A stretch of DNA of 64,000 nt, taken from Corallium rubrum. Taxonomy: Eukaryota; Cnidaria; Anthozoa; Scleralcyonacea; Coralliidae. The stretch lies in contig OZ035998.1 in NCBI GenBank assembly GCA_964035015.1, positions 25,196,810 to 25,260,809 of the forward strand, written 5' to 3'. Made by a program: the position numbers and the translations under genes. Each line of letters starts with the position of its first letter. Position 1 is the first letter of the stretch. Below are positions 8,331-21,900 of this stretch, piece by piece. The notes beneath the pieces were generated by a model. It ran no database searches. It was not told the origin of the DNA and saw only the letters and a program-made list of their open reading frames with translations.

Positions 8331-10392
8331 TGATGATTATCTGTCAGAAGATGATGAAACACTTGATGAAAATGACCATTATGAATTGAAAGGAGGGATG
8401 ATACTTGTTAAGAGAGGAAGACCAAAAATTATACGTTCAGTGAGATTTAATAAGAACAAAGATCCAGAGAATTATTGTAGAGAGCAAATAATGCTTTATA
8501 CTCCATGGAGAAATGAAAACAAAGACATCTTGCAAAATGAAAAAACTTACCAGGAAAGATTTGAACTATTAAAAAATATCATAGAAGAGAACAGAAAACA
8601 ATATGAGAATCATACAGAAATAATTGATCATGCTATTGAGGTTATTGAAAATGAAGAACATGCTAATGAAGCTCCTAATACACAACATAGAGAAGAACAA
8701 GATGAACAGATTGGTTCAAAAGCTAGTGAATTATTTGGATGTTTTGATCCTGGTAAAGATAAACAACATAAGGAATATGACTTAATGGGTGATATCGGTA
8801 TATATCCAAGAACCAATGATAATGAAGAACTTGTTGTCAAACGATTAAATGATGACGATTTTCGAAAACTTGTCCAGTCACTTAATATTAAGCAAAAAGA
8901 GTTCTTTTACCACGTTCTACATTTTATTAAAACTAATAATGACCATGCATTAAGATTGTTTTTAAGTGGAGGTGCTGGTGTTGGCAAAAGCACAGTGACA
9001 AATGCTCTATACGAGGCCCTTATTAGATATTTAAATACTCGGCCTGGAAATGATCCAGATGATATCAGTGTCATGAAAGTCGCACCTACAGGAAAAGCTG
9101 CATTTAATATAAGAGGAAATACACTTCATTCTGCTTTTAAAATTCCTGCTAACAGAGGATTTAGTTATTGTACTCTTGATAGAGACAGGTTAAATACTGT
9201 AAGATCTCAACTATGAAAGCTAAAAGTGATATTTATTGATGAGGTTTCAATGGTCGGCAGTGGAATGTTTAATTTTCTTGATTTGGGATTACAACAGATA
9301 ATGGGTACAAAAGAACAATTTGGTGGGCTCAGTATTATAACTGTTGGTGACTTGTTCCAGTTAAAACCAGTCTTTGATCACTGGATATTTGAGAATTCAA
9401 AAGATAGTTATAATTCATTGGCAACAACATTTTCAGATGTTTGAGTTATCACAGATTATGAGACAAAAAGATAAAGAATTTGCAGAAATTTTGAATCGCA
9501 TTAGGGAAGGACAACATACTCAAAATGACATTGATATTTTAAAGCAGAGAATTTTGAAATTAGACCCAATTCATGCTGATTATCCTATTACAGCCACTCA
9601 TTTGTTTAGCACAAATATGGCTGTAAACCAACATAATCTAGAAATTATCAATAAATCATTAAACAAAAAAGTTAATGTAAAAGCGATAGATATTGTACTT
9701 GGAGACTTATCAGATGAATTGAAAGAAAGAATGAAAAAACTAATTCCAAATGATCCCACAAAAAATATGGGTTTATTCACAATGTGTGCTATACTCCAGC
9801 GGGCAAAGTATGATCTTACAACAAATGTGTCTGTTGCTGATGGAACGACTAATGGTGCTGAGTGTATAATTGAAAAAATTGATTATAGAGTACCTGGCTC
9901 ATTAAGACCAAGTATTATTTGGGTATCATTTCAAGAGAATAATATTGGAAATGAGTACCGTAAAGAATACAGCCACCTTTACAATCACACCATTGATAAA
10001 ACTTGGGTTCCAATCTTAGAAATCACAAGACAGTTCAGAAAAAGTCAAATACAAGTTCTTCGTAGACAGTTTCCCTTAAGACCAGCTGCAGCCAAAACCA
10101 TTCATCGTTGCCAAGGTGACACTCTAAATGAAGCAGTTGTTGATCTGCCATCTAATAAACGAGAACACATGCATTATGTTGCTCTTAGTAGATTAAGAAG
10201 CATATCTGGATTACATATTCTTAATTTGAATGAAACTAAAATAGCTGTTAGTAAGAAAGTACAAGAGGAAATGTTAAGATTAAGAACTAGGGCTTCACTT
10301 AATACCCATATTTCTTTCCTCTACAAATTAGACACAAATGAGACAAGTAGTTTTAAAATATTATTTCAAAATGTGAGATCATTACTAACTTC
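8331..10392 (+). pseudogene. Helentron PIF1-like helicase region, interrupted
   Basis: Walker A (LSGGAGVGKSTV, about 8963-8998), the VAPTGKAAFNIRG and TLHSAF motifs and Walker B (VIFIDEVSM, about 9225-9250) follow one another. Then come a GDLFQLKPV motif, the QIMRQ region and the C-terminal KTIHRCQGDTL and YVALSRLRS motifs, in the order seen in PIF1/RecD-type 5'-3' helicases. A TGA at about 9214 precedes Walker B, and a deletion/frameshift near 9430 follows. An acidic linker (8330-8720) joins it to the Rep domain, as in the fused Rep-Hel protein of Helitrons. It would unwind DNA during rolling-circle transposition if intact. Confidence 0.88.
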
Positions 10393-10910
10393 TTATTAAC
10401 CGAACGTGAGGTCTTTACAGAGAAATATCGGACCGAGGTCTTTTTGGTACAGACCGAGCCCGTAGGGCGAGGTTTGTACACAAAGACCGAGGTCTGATAT
10501 TTCTCTGTAAAGACCGAGCAAGCGAGGTTAATAAAAAGTTTATTATATGGCATTTTGAAACAACAAACCTTACATTTATACCTTGTCATGACACGTACTT
10601 TTGTCAGTTTAGTGTGACCTCGAGCGTGTGACATAAACTCATCGTTTTCAATGTTGTTGCTTTTGTTGTCATCGCTTTCGGACTCCTAAACTCGCTTCCA
10701 GATTGCTCTCGTCCCAATCATACATAATTTAGTCCTCAGGTTGTTGAATTCACAAAATTCTTGCTGTTTTCTTTCGTTGTTTAGTTGCAAACAACATGGC
10801 TGACAATATCCGTAATCGACCGGTCGATTACGGAAAATAATCGATCGGCACGTGACACGTCTCGGCCAATGAGAACACACGATTTCAGCGGAAGTAACTT
10901 GTGCCATATA
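10385..10910. mobile_element. Foldback element inserted between the helicase and endonuclease regions
   Basis: At 10395-10535 there is a hairpin: the left arm GGTCTTTACAGAGAAATATC recurs inverted as GATATTTCTCTGTAAAGACC. An A/T-rich stretch and a second small palindrome (AATCGACCGGTCGATT near 10812) follow. Helentron coding resumes only after about 10910, so this whole block appears inserted. Short TAACTT flanks may be a target duplication but are not certain. Confidence 0.6.
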
Positions 10911-11568
10911 ATAAACCTGCATATTGCTGATGTTGCAAATGATTACAGTGTTAAAGCAGCTGATGTGAATATTTTTGTAGAGACTGCTTTGTGTAACAAT
11001 GACAGTAATGAGGTGTATAATATTCCTAGTTTTCAGCTTTTCAGAAATGACTTTCTGCCACAAAGTACAAGAACACCATGTAGTACTGCTGTTTACATAA
11101 ACAAAAATCTACAATGCATGTCTGAACCCTTGAGATGTAATCATAATGGTGTGGAAATAACAGTAATTAAAGTTGATCAGCCAGTTCAAAACTTACACAT
11201 TGTCGGAATTTATAGATCAAAATCCAAAGTCAAGATTATCGGTGCCAAAGTCAAGATTATCAAGATTATCTAAGTTTATCGATGCATTGAAATATGTTCA
11301 TGATAATGTTTTAAACTATGGTAATTTTTCTGTCATTATGCTTGGGGATTTCAATGTGAACCTAATGGAAAATTCATCTGAGAAAAAGACTCTTTCTAAA
11401 TATTATGTGACCAAGAACATTATGTACAACTTATAAATCAGGAGACAACAGACTATAAAACACAAATTGATCATATTTACACAAATATTCCTGAACGGAT
11501 TCACAGACGCGGTGTTCTAGAATCATACTTTAGTGACCATAAACCTATTTTTGTATCTTTAACATAAT
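10911..11568 (+). pseudogene. Helentron AP-like endonuclease domain, frameshifted
   Basis: Reads HIADVANDYSVKAADVNIFVETAL, then TPCSTAVYINKN and the metal-site motif MLGDFNVNL (about 11337-11364). In another frame come QIDHIYTNIPERI and a terminal SDHKPIFVSL, the usual GDFN and SDH signature of the exonuclease/endonuclease/phosphatase fold. A 20-25 bp local duplication of CCAAAGTCAAGATTATC near 11224-11260 and a shift near 11435 break it. Such an endonuclease C-terminal to the helicase is typical of Helentrons in aquatic animals. Confidence 0.8.
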
Positions 11569-13271
11569 TATGAACTCATTCACAGAAATAAATGCAATAC
11601 TGTTATACATACAATAAGAAACAGTTAATAATATTCTGTATAATATATAAGTATTTAATTAACATTTACATACCTTCTATTTTGGAGGGTAGCGACCCCT
11701 TATTAAATAGGGGGCACAAGCAGGACTTCATAGTCCCAGCTACTTCACTTCTGGCTAGGTTAAGAACATGCTGTATATTTAACTTTTCATATTCCAGTTT
11801 TCACTCCCTCTCACAGGCGAGCAAGGATCACCACATCTTCCCCTAACCTTACATCAGAAACAATTCTCATTAAATATATTAATTAATACGTTTTGTTCCC
11901 TTTTCATTGCAGATAAAGGTGAATAAAATGGGACACAGTTGGCAATGAATCTACTATGGAACTTCAAAAGAGAGAAGAATGAGTCAGTGAACAATTGGAG
12001 TTGTGTTTCAGACTTACAGTGCATTTGTACTTCTTTTGAGAAGTTACCAAGAATTATAACAATTTATGAATATTACATGAAGTGAACTACAGTGCACAGC
12101 TATTATAAAGTAAACAATGACTTATACATGTTTAGGCTGCAGTAATTTGTGGATATTTTGTCATGTGAATCATTTCCATCTACTACAATGCCTCAAAAGA
12201 GCCAATGACCATCAAGATCGGTCAAATATGTGAACTCAGTAAAGCATTGGACAAATTAGAGCATTGGACATTTTACCCATCATCCAAGAGCTGCAGATGT
12301 CAAACACTCACAAAGACAATAATGTTACCGTACTAAAACTAAATTCACTATAAACATTAGTATAGAATTTTGAAACATGATATATTGTGAAATTATCAGT
12401 GAAATTGTATTCATCGTTGCCATTATCTAACTCGCTGAATAATCATATTTTAATACTGAAACATTTTACTTTCATTCTAACTTTTAACTCTAATAACTTT
12501 TATTATTCAGCGAGTTCTTATATAAATAGTAAATACACGAAGCCGATCGATTGCAACAAAAATGCACTGCCATATCAATATATGCAAATGAAATACTGCA
12601 GTAAAGATTATATACTAAACCAGAACGCAGATATTTTAACAAATGTAAATTAGCATTTACCTTTCTATTAAATCATAGTTGATGATTAAATGCACGAAGT
12701 CTCGCTTCCAAAACCCTTTTCTCGCCAATTTTTCATTTATTGGGAGTAAACATCAATTGCAGATAGTTCAGAGTAAGTAATATAAGTTTGCAAAACAATT
12801 AATTGGTCTGGTCATATACAACATTAACTCAAATAAAACAAATGTGAGCATCAGATTTGGAGCGATTATAGAATACCCTGATACTTTTACACGTCTATTT
12901 TCATGTAAAAATAAGCACGACAAACACTTTAAAATAGTTTAAGGCAAATATATAAAGATTAAACCAAACAAATTCGCCATCCTAGAGTAGTTTTAGAGAA
13001 CGACGGTGAATTTTAGGCAATATGTCAATGTTTTATAGTGAGGATTATATAGCGGCACCTTCAAAAGTGCCAGGGTATTCTATAATTTAGCCACTCAAGG
13101 AGCTCGATCAATCCCGTCCTGTAACAACGTATGATCATTAAATTATCCCTATGTTCATTAAATTATCCTAGTTTAGACAAACCAATCTCACACTATATTG
13201 ATTATAGTTGTAAAAAACAATGTTTGCGTCCTCGCACACGTTCTTAATAATATACTTTTACGTCTAATAGT
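11569..13271. other. A/T-rich non-coding stretch
   Basis: No gene recognised. A hairpin-like CCCCTTATT/AAATAGGGG lies at about 11697-11716 and a 15-bp inverted pair AACTCGCTGAATAAT/ATTATTCAGCGAGTT at about 12430-12444 and 12503-12517. A direct repeat of ATCATTAAATTATCC / TTCATTAAATTATCC lies near 13133-13170. The true 3' end of the Helentron may be in here. Confidence 0.5.
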
Positions 13272-14462
13272 TCAGGCAATGTTTGTATCGTTTTGCGGCT
13301 TGATTTCGACAACTACCTTCTGTTCGTTAAATCTGATTTGTAGATGTTCCAAACTCAACAACTTTTCACACACTTCATCTACAGAACAATTTTCAATTGA
13401 TCCAATCAATGCAATTACACTTTGGTTGAAGGCCGTCAACCGAACTAACCTTTTGTCGGAAGGATTACAAACGATGAAATTAACCATAACATTTTTGTTG
13501 GAAATTTCACTACTGCGATACCTATGCTGACAGTGGTCACACTTTATCATAAACGCTGACGTGTCCTGTATTATTTTTTTGTTGCACTTTGTATTGGCAC
13601 ACTGCTTATAAAATGAGCATTCTTCAACAGAATGGATTGCAACCACCGACACGGAGGTGTTGCCACTATCATGATTAAGCTCTTCTTGAGATATCTGGAT
13701 CTTTTGGAGATCTTTGTGTTCCGTCTCTGAAATGGCGGTGTCCTTGCTGGTATTTAATATTTGGCCTTCATCTTTTTCTCGTACACGGATGTGCTTGAAC
13801 GTGTACACGCCGCCAACACTAACCAAATCGATGTGCTCTTGCCAGAGGACCAATTTCATCAAGGTAGACGAACGATCTGCTACCATGCAGTGGGCTAGTT
13901 TCAGCTTTTTGTCGCTAACAATTTCTGTATCTCCTATACAAACAACTTTTGCGCAAAAGTTAACCAGGTCCATCGACTTAGCTTTCTTCCTTATTTCATC
14001 AAACGTTCGCAAAGGACGCTCATCAACGATCTCTTTGTATTGGAAGTGATAGTCACCTTGTCGTGCGTTTGAAACTTGCGTCATGTCGTTGATGAAGATT
14101 TTACCATCCGGAGATACTGCCTGGTTGTAGATTTCAACTGCAGTTTTCTTTTCAAACCGTTCTGACAGCATATTTCTTTTCGCCTTACTGAAACAAAGTG
14201 CTTCTTTATTACCGTCTGCTGTTTGAAGTGTGAGTGAAGAGTAATTCAGCGTGTCTTTTTTGTTTCTTTTCTCAGGAGACAGGCTTTGGATATACGCGAT
14301 AGTTCTACGTTTTGCGCCCGCAAAAGAAGTAGCTCTCGATTGTTGAGGTGGCGACAAACCAGCCGTAGAATTTGTAGAATTTGGATTTGTCATCGTTCTG
14401 ACAGGCGCACTACTAGTCTTTCCCTTCTTTGTTGATTTTCCACTACCTCGGTTGCTCGACAT
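13272..14462 (-). CDS. RPA-like single-stranded DNA binding protein (OB folds plus zinc ribbon), 396 aa
   Basis: One uninterrupted 396-codon frame without introns. Residues 1-55 are a Ser/Thr/Lys-rich disordered tail. Residues about 160-230 (DLVNFCAKVVCIGDTE, CMVADRSSTLMKLVLWQEH, VSVGGVYTFKHIRV) have the strand pattern of an OB fold of the RPA70 type. Residues about 270-390 resemble the RPA70 C-terminal OB fold with a zinc ribbon, C288-x4-C293-x14-C308-x2-C311. Expected role: binding ssDNA, probably in the nucleus. RPA-like proteins are known Helitron passengers (well documented in plants), and this one lies 1.7 kb beyond the Helentron endonuclease in opposite orientation, but membership is not proven. 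It could instead be a retrogene. Confidence 0.72.
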   Translation of the reverse strand: MSSNRGSGKSTKKGKTSSAPVRTMTNPNSTNSTAGLSPPQQSRATSFAGAKRRTIAYIQSLSPEKRNKKDTLNYSSLTLQTADGNKEALCFSKAKRNMLSERFEKKTAVEIYNQAVSPDGKIFINDMTQVSNARQGDYHFQYKEIVDERPLRTFDEIRKKAKSMDLVNFCAKVVCIGDTEIVSDKKLKLAHCMVADRSSTLMKLVLWQEHIDLVSVGGVYTFKHIRVREKDEGQILNTSKDTAISETEHKDLQKIQISQEELNHDSGNTSVSVVAIHSVEECSFYKQCANTKCNKKIIQDTSAFMIKCDHCQHRYRSSEISNKNVMVNFIVCNPSDKRLVRLTAFNQSVIALIGSIENCSVDEVCEKLLSLEHLQIRFNEQKVVVEIKPQNDTNIA

Positions 14463-15409
14463 TTAGAAACAAACTCAGGTAACATACAAAAGCTAAAACA
14501 TGAGTGCATGACTGAAACTATTACATTGTGTTTTACAGCGTTGATCCGATCACGTGGTATTAAGAATGAATAAAATATGATCTATAAAATATGGCAAAAC
14601 CTTTCTCAGCTAAAACCTGTACGTAGCAGGTATATACTAGTATTATATGTACCAGGGGCGGATCTAGGAATTTTGATACCTTAGTCAGCTTCGATTTCTA
14701 GGGGGGTCCGGGGGCATGCCCCCCCGGAAATTTTTGAAATTTGGATCTCTGAAATGGCATTTCCTGCATTCTGACAGCACTTTTGAGCAAAATTTTAAAT
14801 GTTTTAAAACATGTTTTTAATGGGACATTTTATCATTTTCAAATTTGTCCAAATTGGATTTTGATATTTTCTTGTTGTCTTAGAACCCTTGTGACAGTTT
14901 GCAAGTGTGTATGACTAAGTTTCTCCAGGAATGGGGGTGGGGATCGAAGTCCAATAAACAGTAGAGAGATGTGTGGTCACACTCTTATATGAAAAAGTTG
15001 TCTGTTTCACTCAGATAAGTTCATCAGCATGCCAAGGAAACACCAGCCACATTGTTGCAGTCACTGAATCCGACATGGACAACCCAACCAACACACAAGT
15101 GAAGGTCTAACTGAATTTACTGTTCTGTAACCCAGAGCAAGGGGTTTGAAATCAGAGTTTTCCTTCTCTTGGGTGGGCTGCCTTCCATAGCTGTTGAGCC
15201 CCACCTACCTGGAGCTGTCTGGTTTTCAGACACCTGATACTTGCCTTTTACACCTCAATCCAAGCAGACAATGTCTGGTTAGGAGTCAGGAGAAGCTGTT
15301 GTTATGACCATAATGGGCCATTTCATCGACATAGAGGAGCTCAACTCTCTACATCATCCTGGTCATTCTACCCATTCCCCTACTAACCTATGTTACTATG
15401 AGCTGTCTG

Positions 15410-15570
15410 GTTTTCAGGCACCAGCACCCAAACCCAAGTTCAATTCCTGTCCAGTGCAATTATCCGATTAAAATTTCATCTTAGCCACATGTGAGAAGAA
15501 TGTTTACTTGATGGATAACGATAATACATGGAAATTTGTAGGAACGTCAAGTAGATATTTATTGCTAGCT
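15410..15570 (+). repeat. tRNA-derived SINE-like segment inside the hAT element
   Basis: A B-box-like GTTCAATTCCTG is followed by ATTAAAATTTCATCTTAGCC and ACATGTGAGAAGAATG. The same block occurs inverted at about 19800-19975 inside the RTE element, so it is a dispersed repeat. Direct copies of GAGCTGTCTGGTTTTCAG lie upstream at about 15210 and 15398. Confidence 0.55.
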
Positions 15571-16309
15571 TTCAATCTGTTTCCCCAGAACTTATTACTT
15601 ATATGTTTAAAAGTTATATGTTGTTATATACTTATAATATGGTTATATACTGTTACTGTATAGACAATTAACTGATTCGTAATATGAACTGAGGAAGAAT
15701 GTATTATGAAAACTGTACTGTGAAAAGGCAATCTGACTCTGCATCGTGATTATGACATATTAGTGGGTATCTAGAATTGAAACACTACTAAGTAGTGTTT
15801 ATAGTACTACATGAAGCATGATAATAGCGTTGGTTATAACCAGTGTGCTCAACGCAGATTATGCTAATGTGGAACGAATATCAACAAAGGTTAGGGAAGT
15901 AACATGACAACAGATTAACATCAATATATTATTGAACGCATATTGATAAACTACTGTGCCTATGAGCTTACCTTAGAGCGACATATGGCTTGCTCTTGTC
16001 CGCCTTCATGTGCTGTGGTAAATAGGCCGTCTTAGCACCGATATCTCGGTATATAAATGCCTTCCCAATCTTGGGGAAATGCTCTCCCGCCGTCAGTACT
16101 CGACAAGCACTGATTCTCGCAGACAAATCAACATACATTTTCCGCAAAGGGACATCATCGTTGCTTTTTAAAGCACACAACGCACGATCTAACAAGTGTA
16201 GAAGCCATGAATCGATCGAACAGAATTAGCAAGACCGCATTTTGCAGGCTTCCGGTACAGCATACTTTCGGCAAAGCAATCAACCAATCAGATTCAACGA
16301 TTCGCCTCG

Positions 16310-16605
16310 TTTTGGCCAATCACAATGGCTAAATCGGCCTAAATCCTGCAAAAATCTAAACCAGTCAGCGCTCGAGTTTTGGCTGTTTTGGACCAATGAG
16401 AATGGCTAAATCGGCCTAAATCCTGCAAAAATCTAAACCAGTCAGCGCTCGCGATTTGGCTGTTTTGGACCAATGAGAATGGCTAAATCGGCCTAAATCC
16501 TGCAAGAATCGGCTTAAATCCTGCAAAATCTAAACCACTCAGCGCTCGCGTTTTGATTGTGTTGGCCCAATGAGAATGGCTAAATCGGCCTAAATCCTGC
16601 AACAC
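16310..16605. repeat. Subterminal tandem array, about 75-bp unit, four copies
   Basis: Units contain CCAATGAGAATGGCTAAATC, GGCCTAAATCCTGCAAAA and AACCAGTCAGCGCTCG. They lie near the right end of the hAT element, where subterminal repeats often bind transposase. Confidence 0.8.
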
Positions 16606-16732
16606 GTAACGTTACGTAATGTTACTTCACTTCTAAGCATAAATATAATATAAAATACAATTTTCGCTTAACAATTTTCACGTTAGTCATCTGACTTATT
16701 TGACTAACGCTAAATCCGCCCCTGATATGTAC

Positions 16733-18539
<1,807 letters not shown>

Positions 18540-18889
18540 AGCAAGTGCAAATATTTTTTAGATGTTCTAGCAATGTTCTTTGTAAAAAAACATTGGAAAT
18601 TAGAAATGGAAAGAAAGAACTGCAAAATATAAACTTAGTATTTTGTTAAAGTTTTAACACTTGCTTCAATAGCTTGGTGGTCCAGGCCCACACTGGACCG
18701 CGCGGTGTGTGTGTGGGTGGTGGTGGTGGGGGGGGGGGGGGTGTCGTGGGGGGGGGGGTTTGCATTAACGTTTTTTTAAAGAAGGGGTATATTTACAAAA
18801 ATTCATGTAAAAGCGGGCGAGGGGTTATTGCATTTAGGTATTTCTAGTTTACATTAAATCTGATAACTTGTTAATATTTTCTAATTAAG

Positions 18890-18942
18890 GAATCTCCATG
18901 GCTGTGGTTGGAGCGTTCTTATTAGTAACTTTTTCATCCAAG
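18890..18942 (+). CDS. NIPA-like gene, exon (53 nt)
   Basis: Acceptor TAATTAAG, donor GTATTG. Starts after one nucleotide of a split codon and ends in phase 0. Encodes ISMAVVGAFLLVTFSSK, the conserved helix before the family's cytoplasmic segment. Confidence 0.78.
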
Positions 18943-21900
18943 GTATTGCCGCTATTTTCAAATTTTTAATGTCTGACGGTGCTCGATTAGTATTGCTGCC
19001 GAGCGTCAGCGAGTCAGCACATAATCGTTATGTAGAGGTTTGAGACTCAGACATGGATTTCTGGATATCGTCAGTTACTCCACATTTTTGTAGCCGCATT
19101 TAGCTGTGGATTTATTGCCATATTGTTGTGGACGGATTGGATTTCTGTCAATTTCTTGACATTTCCATCGACTTTTGTCGAAATTTCTAACAACGGATTA
19201 GATAAATTCGAATTTCTATTCTTACCGACTTAATTCTGTTGTGACTTTTGAGTGAATGAGGTTTGACGACTTAACGGGAGTAGGGCATATTGAGAATTTC
19301 CTTGGCATCCAAGTCAGCCTTTAACTTGAGATAGTAATTGGACGGTATTGAGGATTATTAAATGAACTCCGTCAGTGCCGGTCCCAAGCCCGGATAAAAA
19401 GGAGGTGGGTTACGTCAGGCGTGGCGAGCCGGTCTAAAAAAACCAGCTAAATTTTATGTATGGAGAGCAAAGTAAAGAAGTCGTCATCTGGCCATGGCGT
19501 CCCCGTGTAAGCGACGCGCCGCAACCGATACCCGCGGTTGACGTGAGAAGTGAGCAAGGGGTACCGGCAGCTTCAACCACGACTGCAGTTGAAGAAGCGA
19601 GTGGAAAAGCAGAAGATCAGCAAGATCAGATTTGGAACTTGGAACGTTGACTCAATTACAGGGAGAGGAAGGGAGATTGCTGACCTCTTGGAAAGAAGAA
19701 GTGTACAAGTGGCACAATGTGTCCAAGAGACGAAGTGGAAAGGAAAGAGTACAAAGGAACTCGTGTTCCGGTGTTCTCCCTAGAGGTCCAGTAAGGGGCA
19801 TCCCTCATTGGTCCAGTGTTTCTACAGGAGGAAACTGCAGTACCCGGAAGAAACCTGCGATGTTTGGTAGAGTCAAACTGGAAGCACTCTTCTCACATGC
19901 GGCCAAGGTGAAATTTTAATCAGATAATTGCTGAGAGCAGGAATTGAACCCAGGTCGCAGAGGTGAAAGGCACGTGCGCTAGAACCCTCATGCGGAGAAC
20001 CCTCATGAGGAGCTGGAGGAGATGCCACCTGTGGAGGGACCAGTAACAGACATCATGAAAGTGGAGGTGAAGACAGCGCTGAAGGGAATGAAGAAAGGCA
20101 AGGCAAGAGGGCCTTCAGAAGTAACCGTAGAGATGTTAAAAGCCCCCAGGGGAGAGGGAGGGGGAGTATACTTACCGTCTCCTCAACCTAGTCTGGGAGC
20201 AAGAAGAGATTCCGGAAGACTGGAGAAGGAGCCTGATCATACCGATCTTCAAAAAGAAAGGAGAGGTTTTACAAGGAAGCAACTACAGGGGAATCAAGTT
20301 ACTGGAACACATGTTGAAGATTTTGAGAAGATATTAGACAAGAGACTGAGACAGGTAGTGGAAATTGATGATATGCAATTTGGTTTCCGACCAAACAGGG
20401 GAACAATAGATGTCATCTTCGTTTTGCGGCCGTTACAAGAGAAGACCTTGGAAGGGCAAAAGAGACTGTGCCATGCCTTTGTGGACCTCGATAAGGCATA
20501 CGATCGTGTGCCCCTAGAGCTAATTTGGTGGTGCCTGAGGAAGAAAGGTGTGCCAGAGAAGCTGGTACGCCTAGTGCAATGCACGTATGAAGCGGCGAGC
20601 ACCGTGGTAAGAACGCCACATTGAGGCTCTGATAGCTTTCAGATAGGAGTATTCGGCATTGATTCCCCTACTCTTCATAGTCGTCCTGGATGTCATAACT
20701 GAGGCATGTAGAGACGGAATCCCTTCAGAGACGCTCTATGCAGACGATTTAGCGTTGTCAAAAAAGGCAGAGAAGAAACTGGAAGAAAAGTTGATGAGTT
20801 GGCAAAAAAGAAAAGACCGAAGTAATGATTAGTTCGACAGTGGCAAAACCCAAGCTCAATATTAGAGAGATGCATGGTATCCGGTTAAACCAATTCAAGG
20901 ATTTCAAGTATCTTGGGGACGTGGTCCAAGAAGACGGCGGCTGTGAGAAAGCTGTGCGGGTACGAGTGCAAGCTGCTTGGCAGAAATGGAGGGACTTGTA
21001 AAGTGTGATTTGTGACAGGAAGCTACCAGATAGGCTGAAGTGATAAGCCCGGTGCTAATGTACTTTGCAGAGACCTGGCCGTTAAAAAGAAAGGAGGAAC
21101 TTATACTTATAAGAACAGAGATGAGAATGCTACGTTGGGCGCAGGGCATCTCCCTGAGAGAACAAAAGAGCAATGGAACAGTGAGAGAGATGGCAGAAGT
21201 AGACGGTATTGAAGAGAAGCTACAGGACGCCCGTCTGCGATTGTATGGACACGTATACAGAAGAAAGGAAGATCATCCGTTGAGAAGAGTGGTTGACATG
21301 CCAATCCCGGGAAAAAGGAAAAGAAGAAGACCACACAAGAGATGGGAAGACACAGTAAAAGAAGATATGAAACGAAGGAATATGACAAATGAAGATGTCA
21401 ACGACAGAGCCCAATGGCGACAAAAACTCCTCTCCAGGCCGACCCCATGTGGGATAAGGTCCAGAAGAAGGAAAAGAAGAGGATTATTAAGTGATTAAAT
21501 TTTTCCAAAAGCCGAGGGAGATTTTGTGCCAATCTCGGAGGTAGTTCGATGACATAACATATTTGATGACAGTGAATAATGGCTTATGTTTGATAAAACT
21601 GTTACATGACAGTGGATAATGGTTTATGGCAGTGGATGATGGCTGATAACACTGACTGATAGCTGATGGCAATGGCTAAGATTGATGATAGTTCATCATG
21701 GTTGATGACAATGGATGATGGTCGATCACAGTGAATGATGGTTGATGACAGTGAATGATGGTTGATGACAGTTCATGATGGTTGTTGACAGTGAATGATG
21801 CTGATGACAGTAGATGATGGTTGAAGACAGTGAATGATGGTTGATGACAGTGAATGATGGTTGATGACAGTGAATGATGGTTGATGACAGTGAATGATGG

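Larger units (their letters stand above)
3795..11568 (+). mobile_element. Helentron (Helitron2-type rolling-circle transposon), decayed
   Basis: In one orientation the interval holds an N-terminal ORF, an OTU protease domain, a repeat-rich ORF with a Helitron-associated domain, an HUH-type Rep nuclease, a PIF1-like superfamily 1 helicase and an AP-like endonuclease. OTU plus a C-terminal endonuclease is characteristic of the Helentron branch. Lesions include a broken OTU active-site loop, TGA stops near 6994 and 9214, frameshifts near 7385, 8085 and 9430, and a foldback insertion at about 10385-10910. The outer termini were not resolved; the coordinates span the coding remnants only. Confidence 0.85.
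14653..16724. mobile_element. Non-autonomous hAT-type DNA transposon
   Basis: The termini are CAGGGGCGGAT at 14653 and ATCCGCCCCTG at 16724, flanked by the exact 8-bp duplication ATATGTAC at 14645-14652 and 16725-16732. Eight-bp duplications with CAGGG-type termini are characteristic of hAT elements. Inside are a SINE-like segment, an approximately 75-bp tandem array and a 75-codon minus-strand frame (15968-16195) that I do not recognise. No transposase with a hAT dimerisation domain is present, so it depends on another element. Confidence 0.85.
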
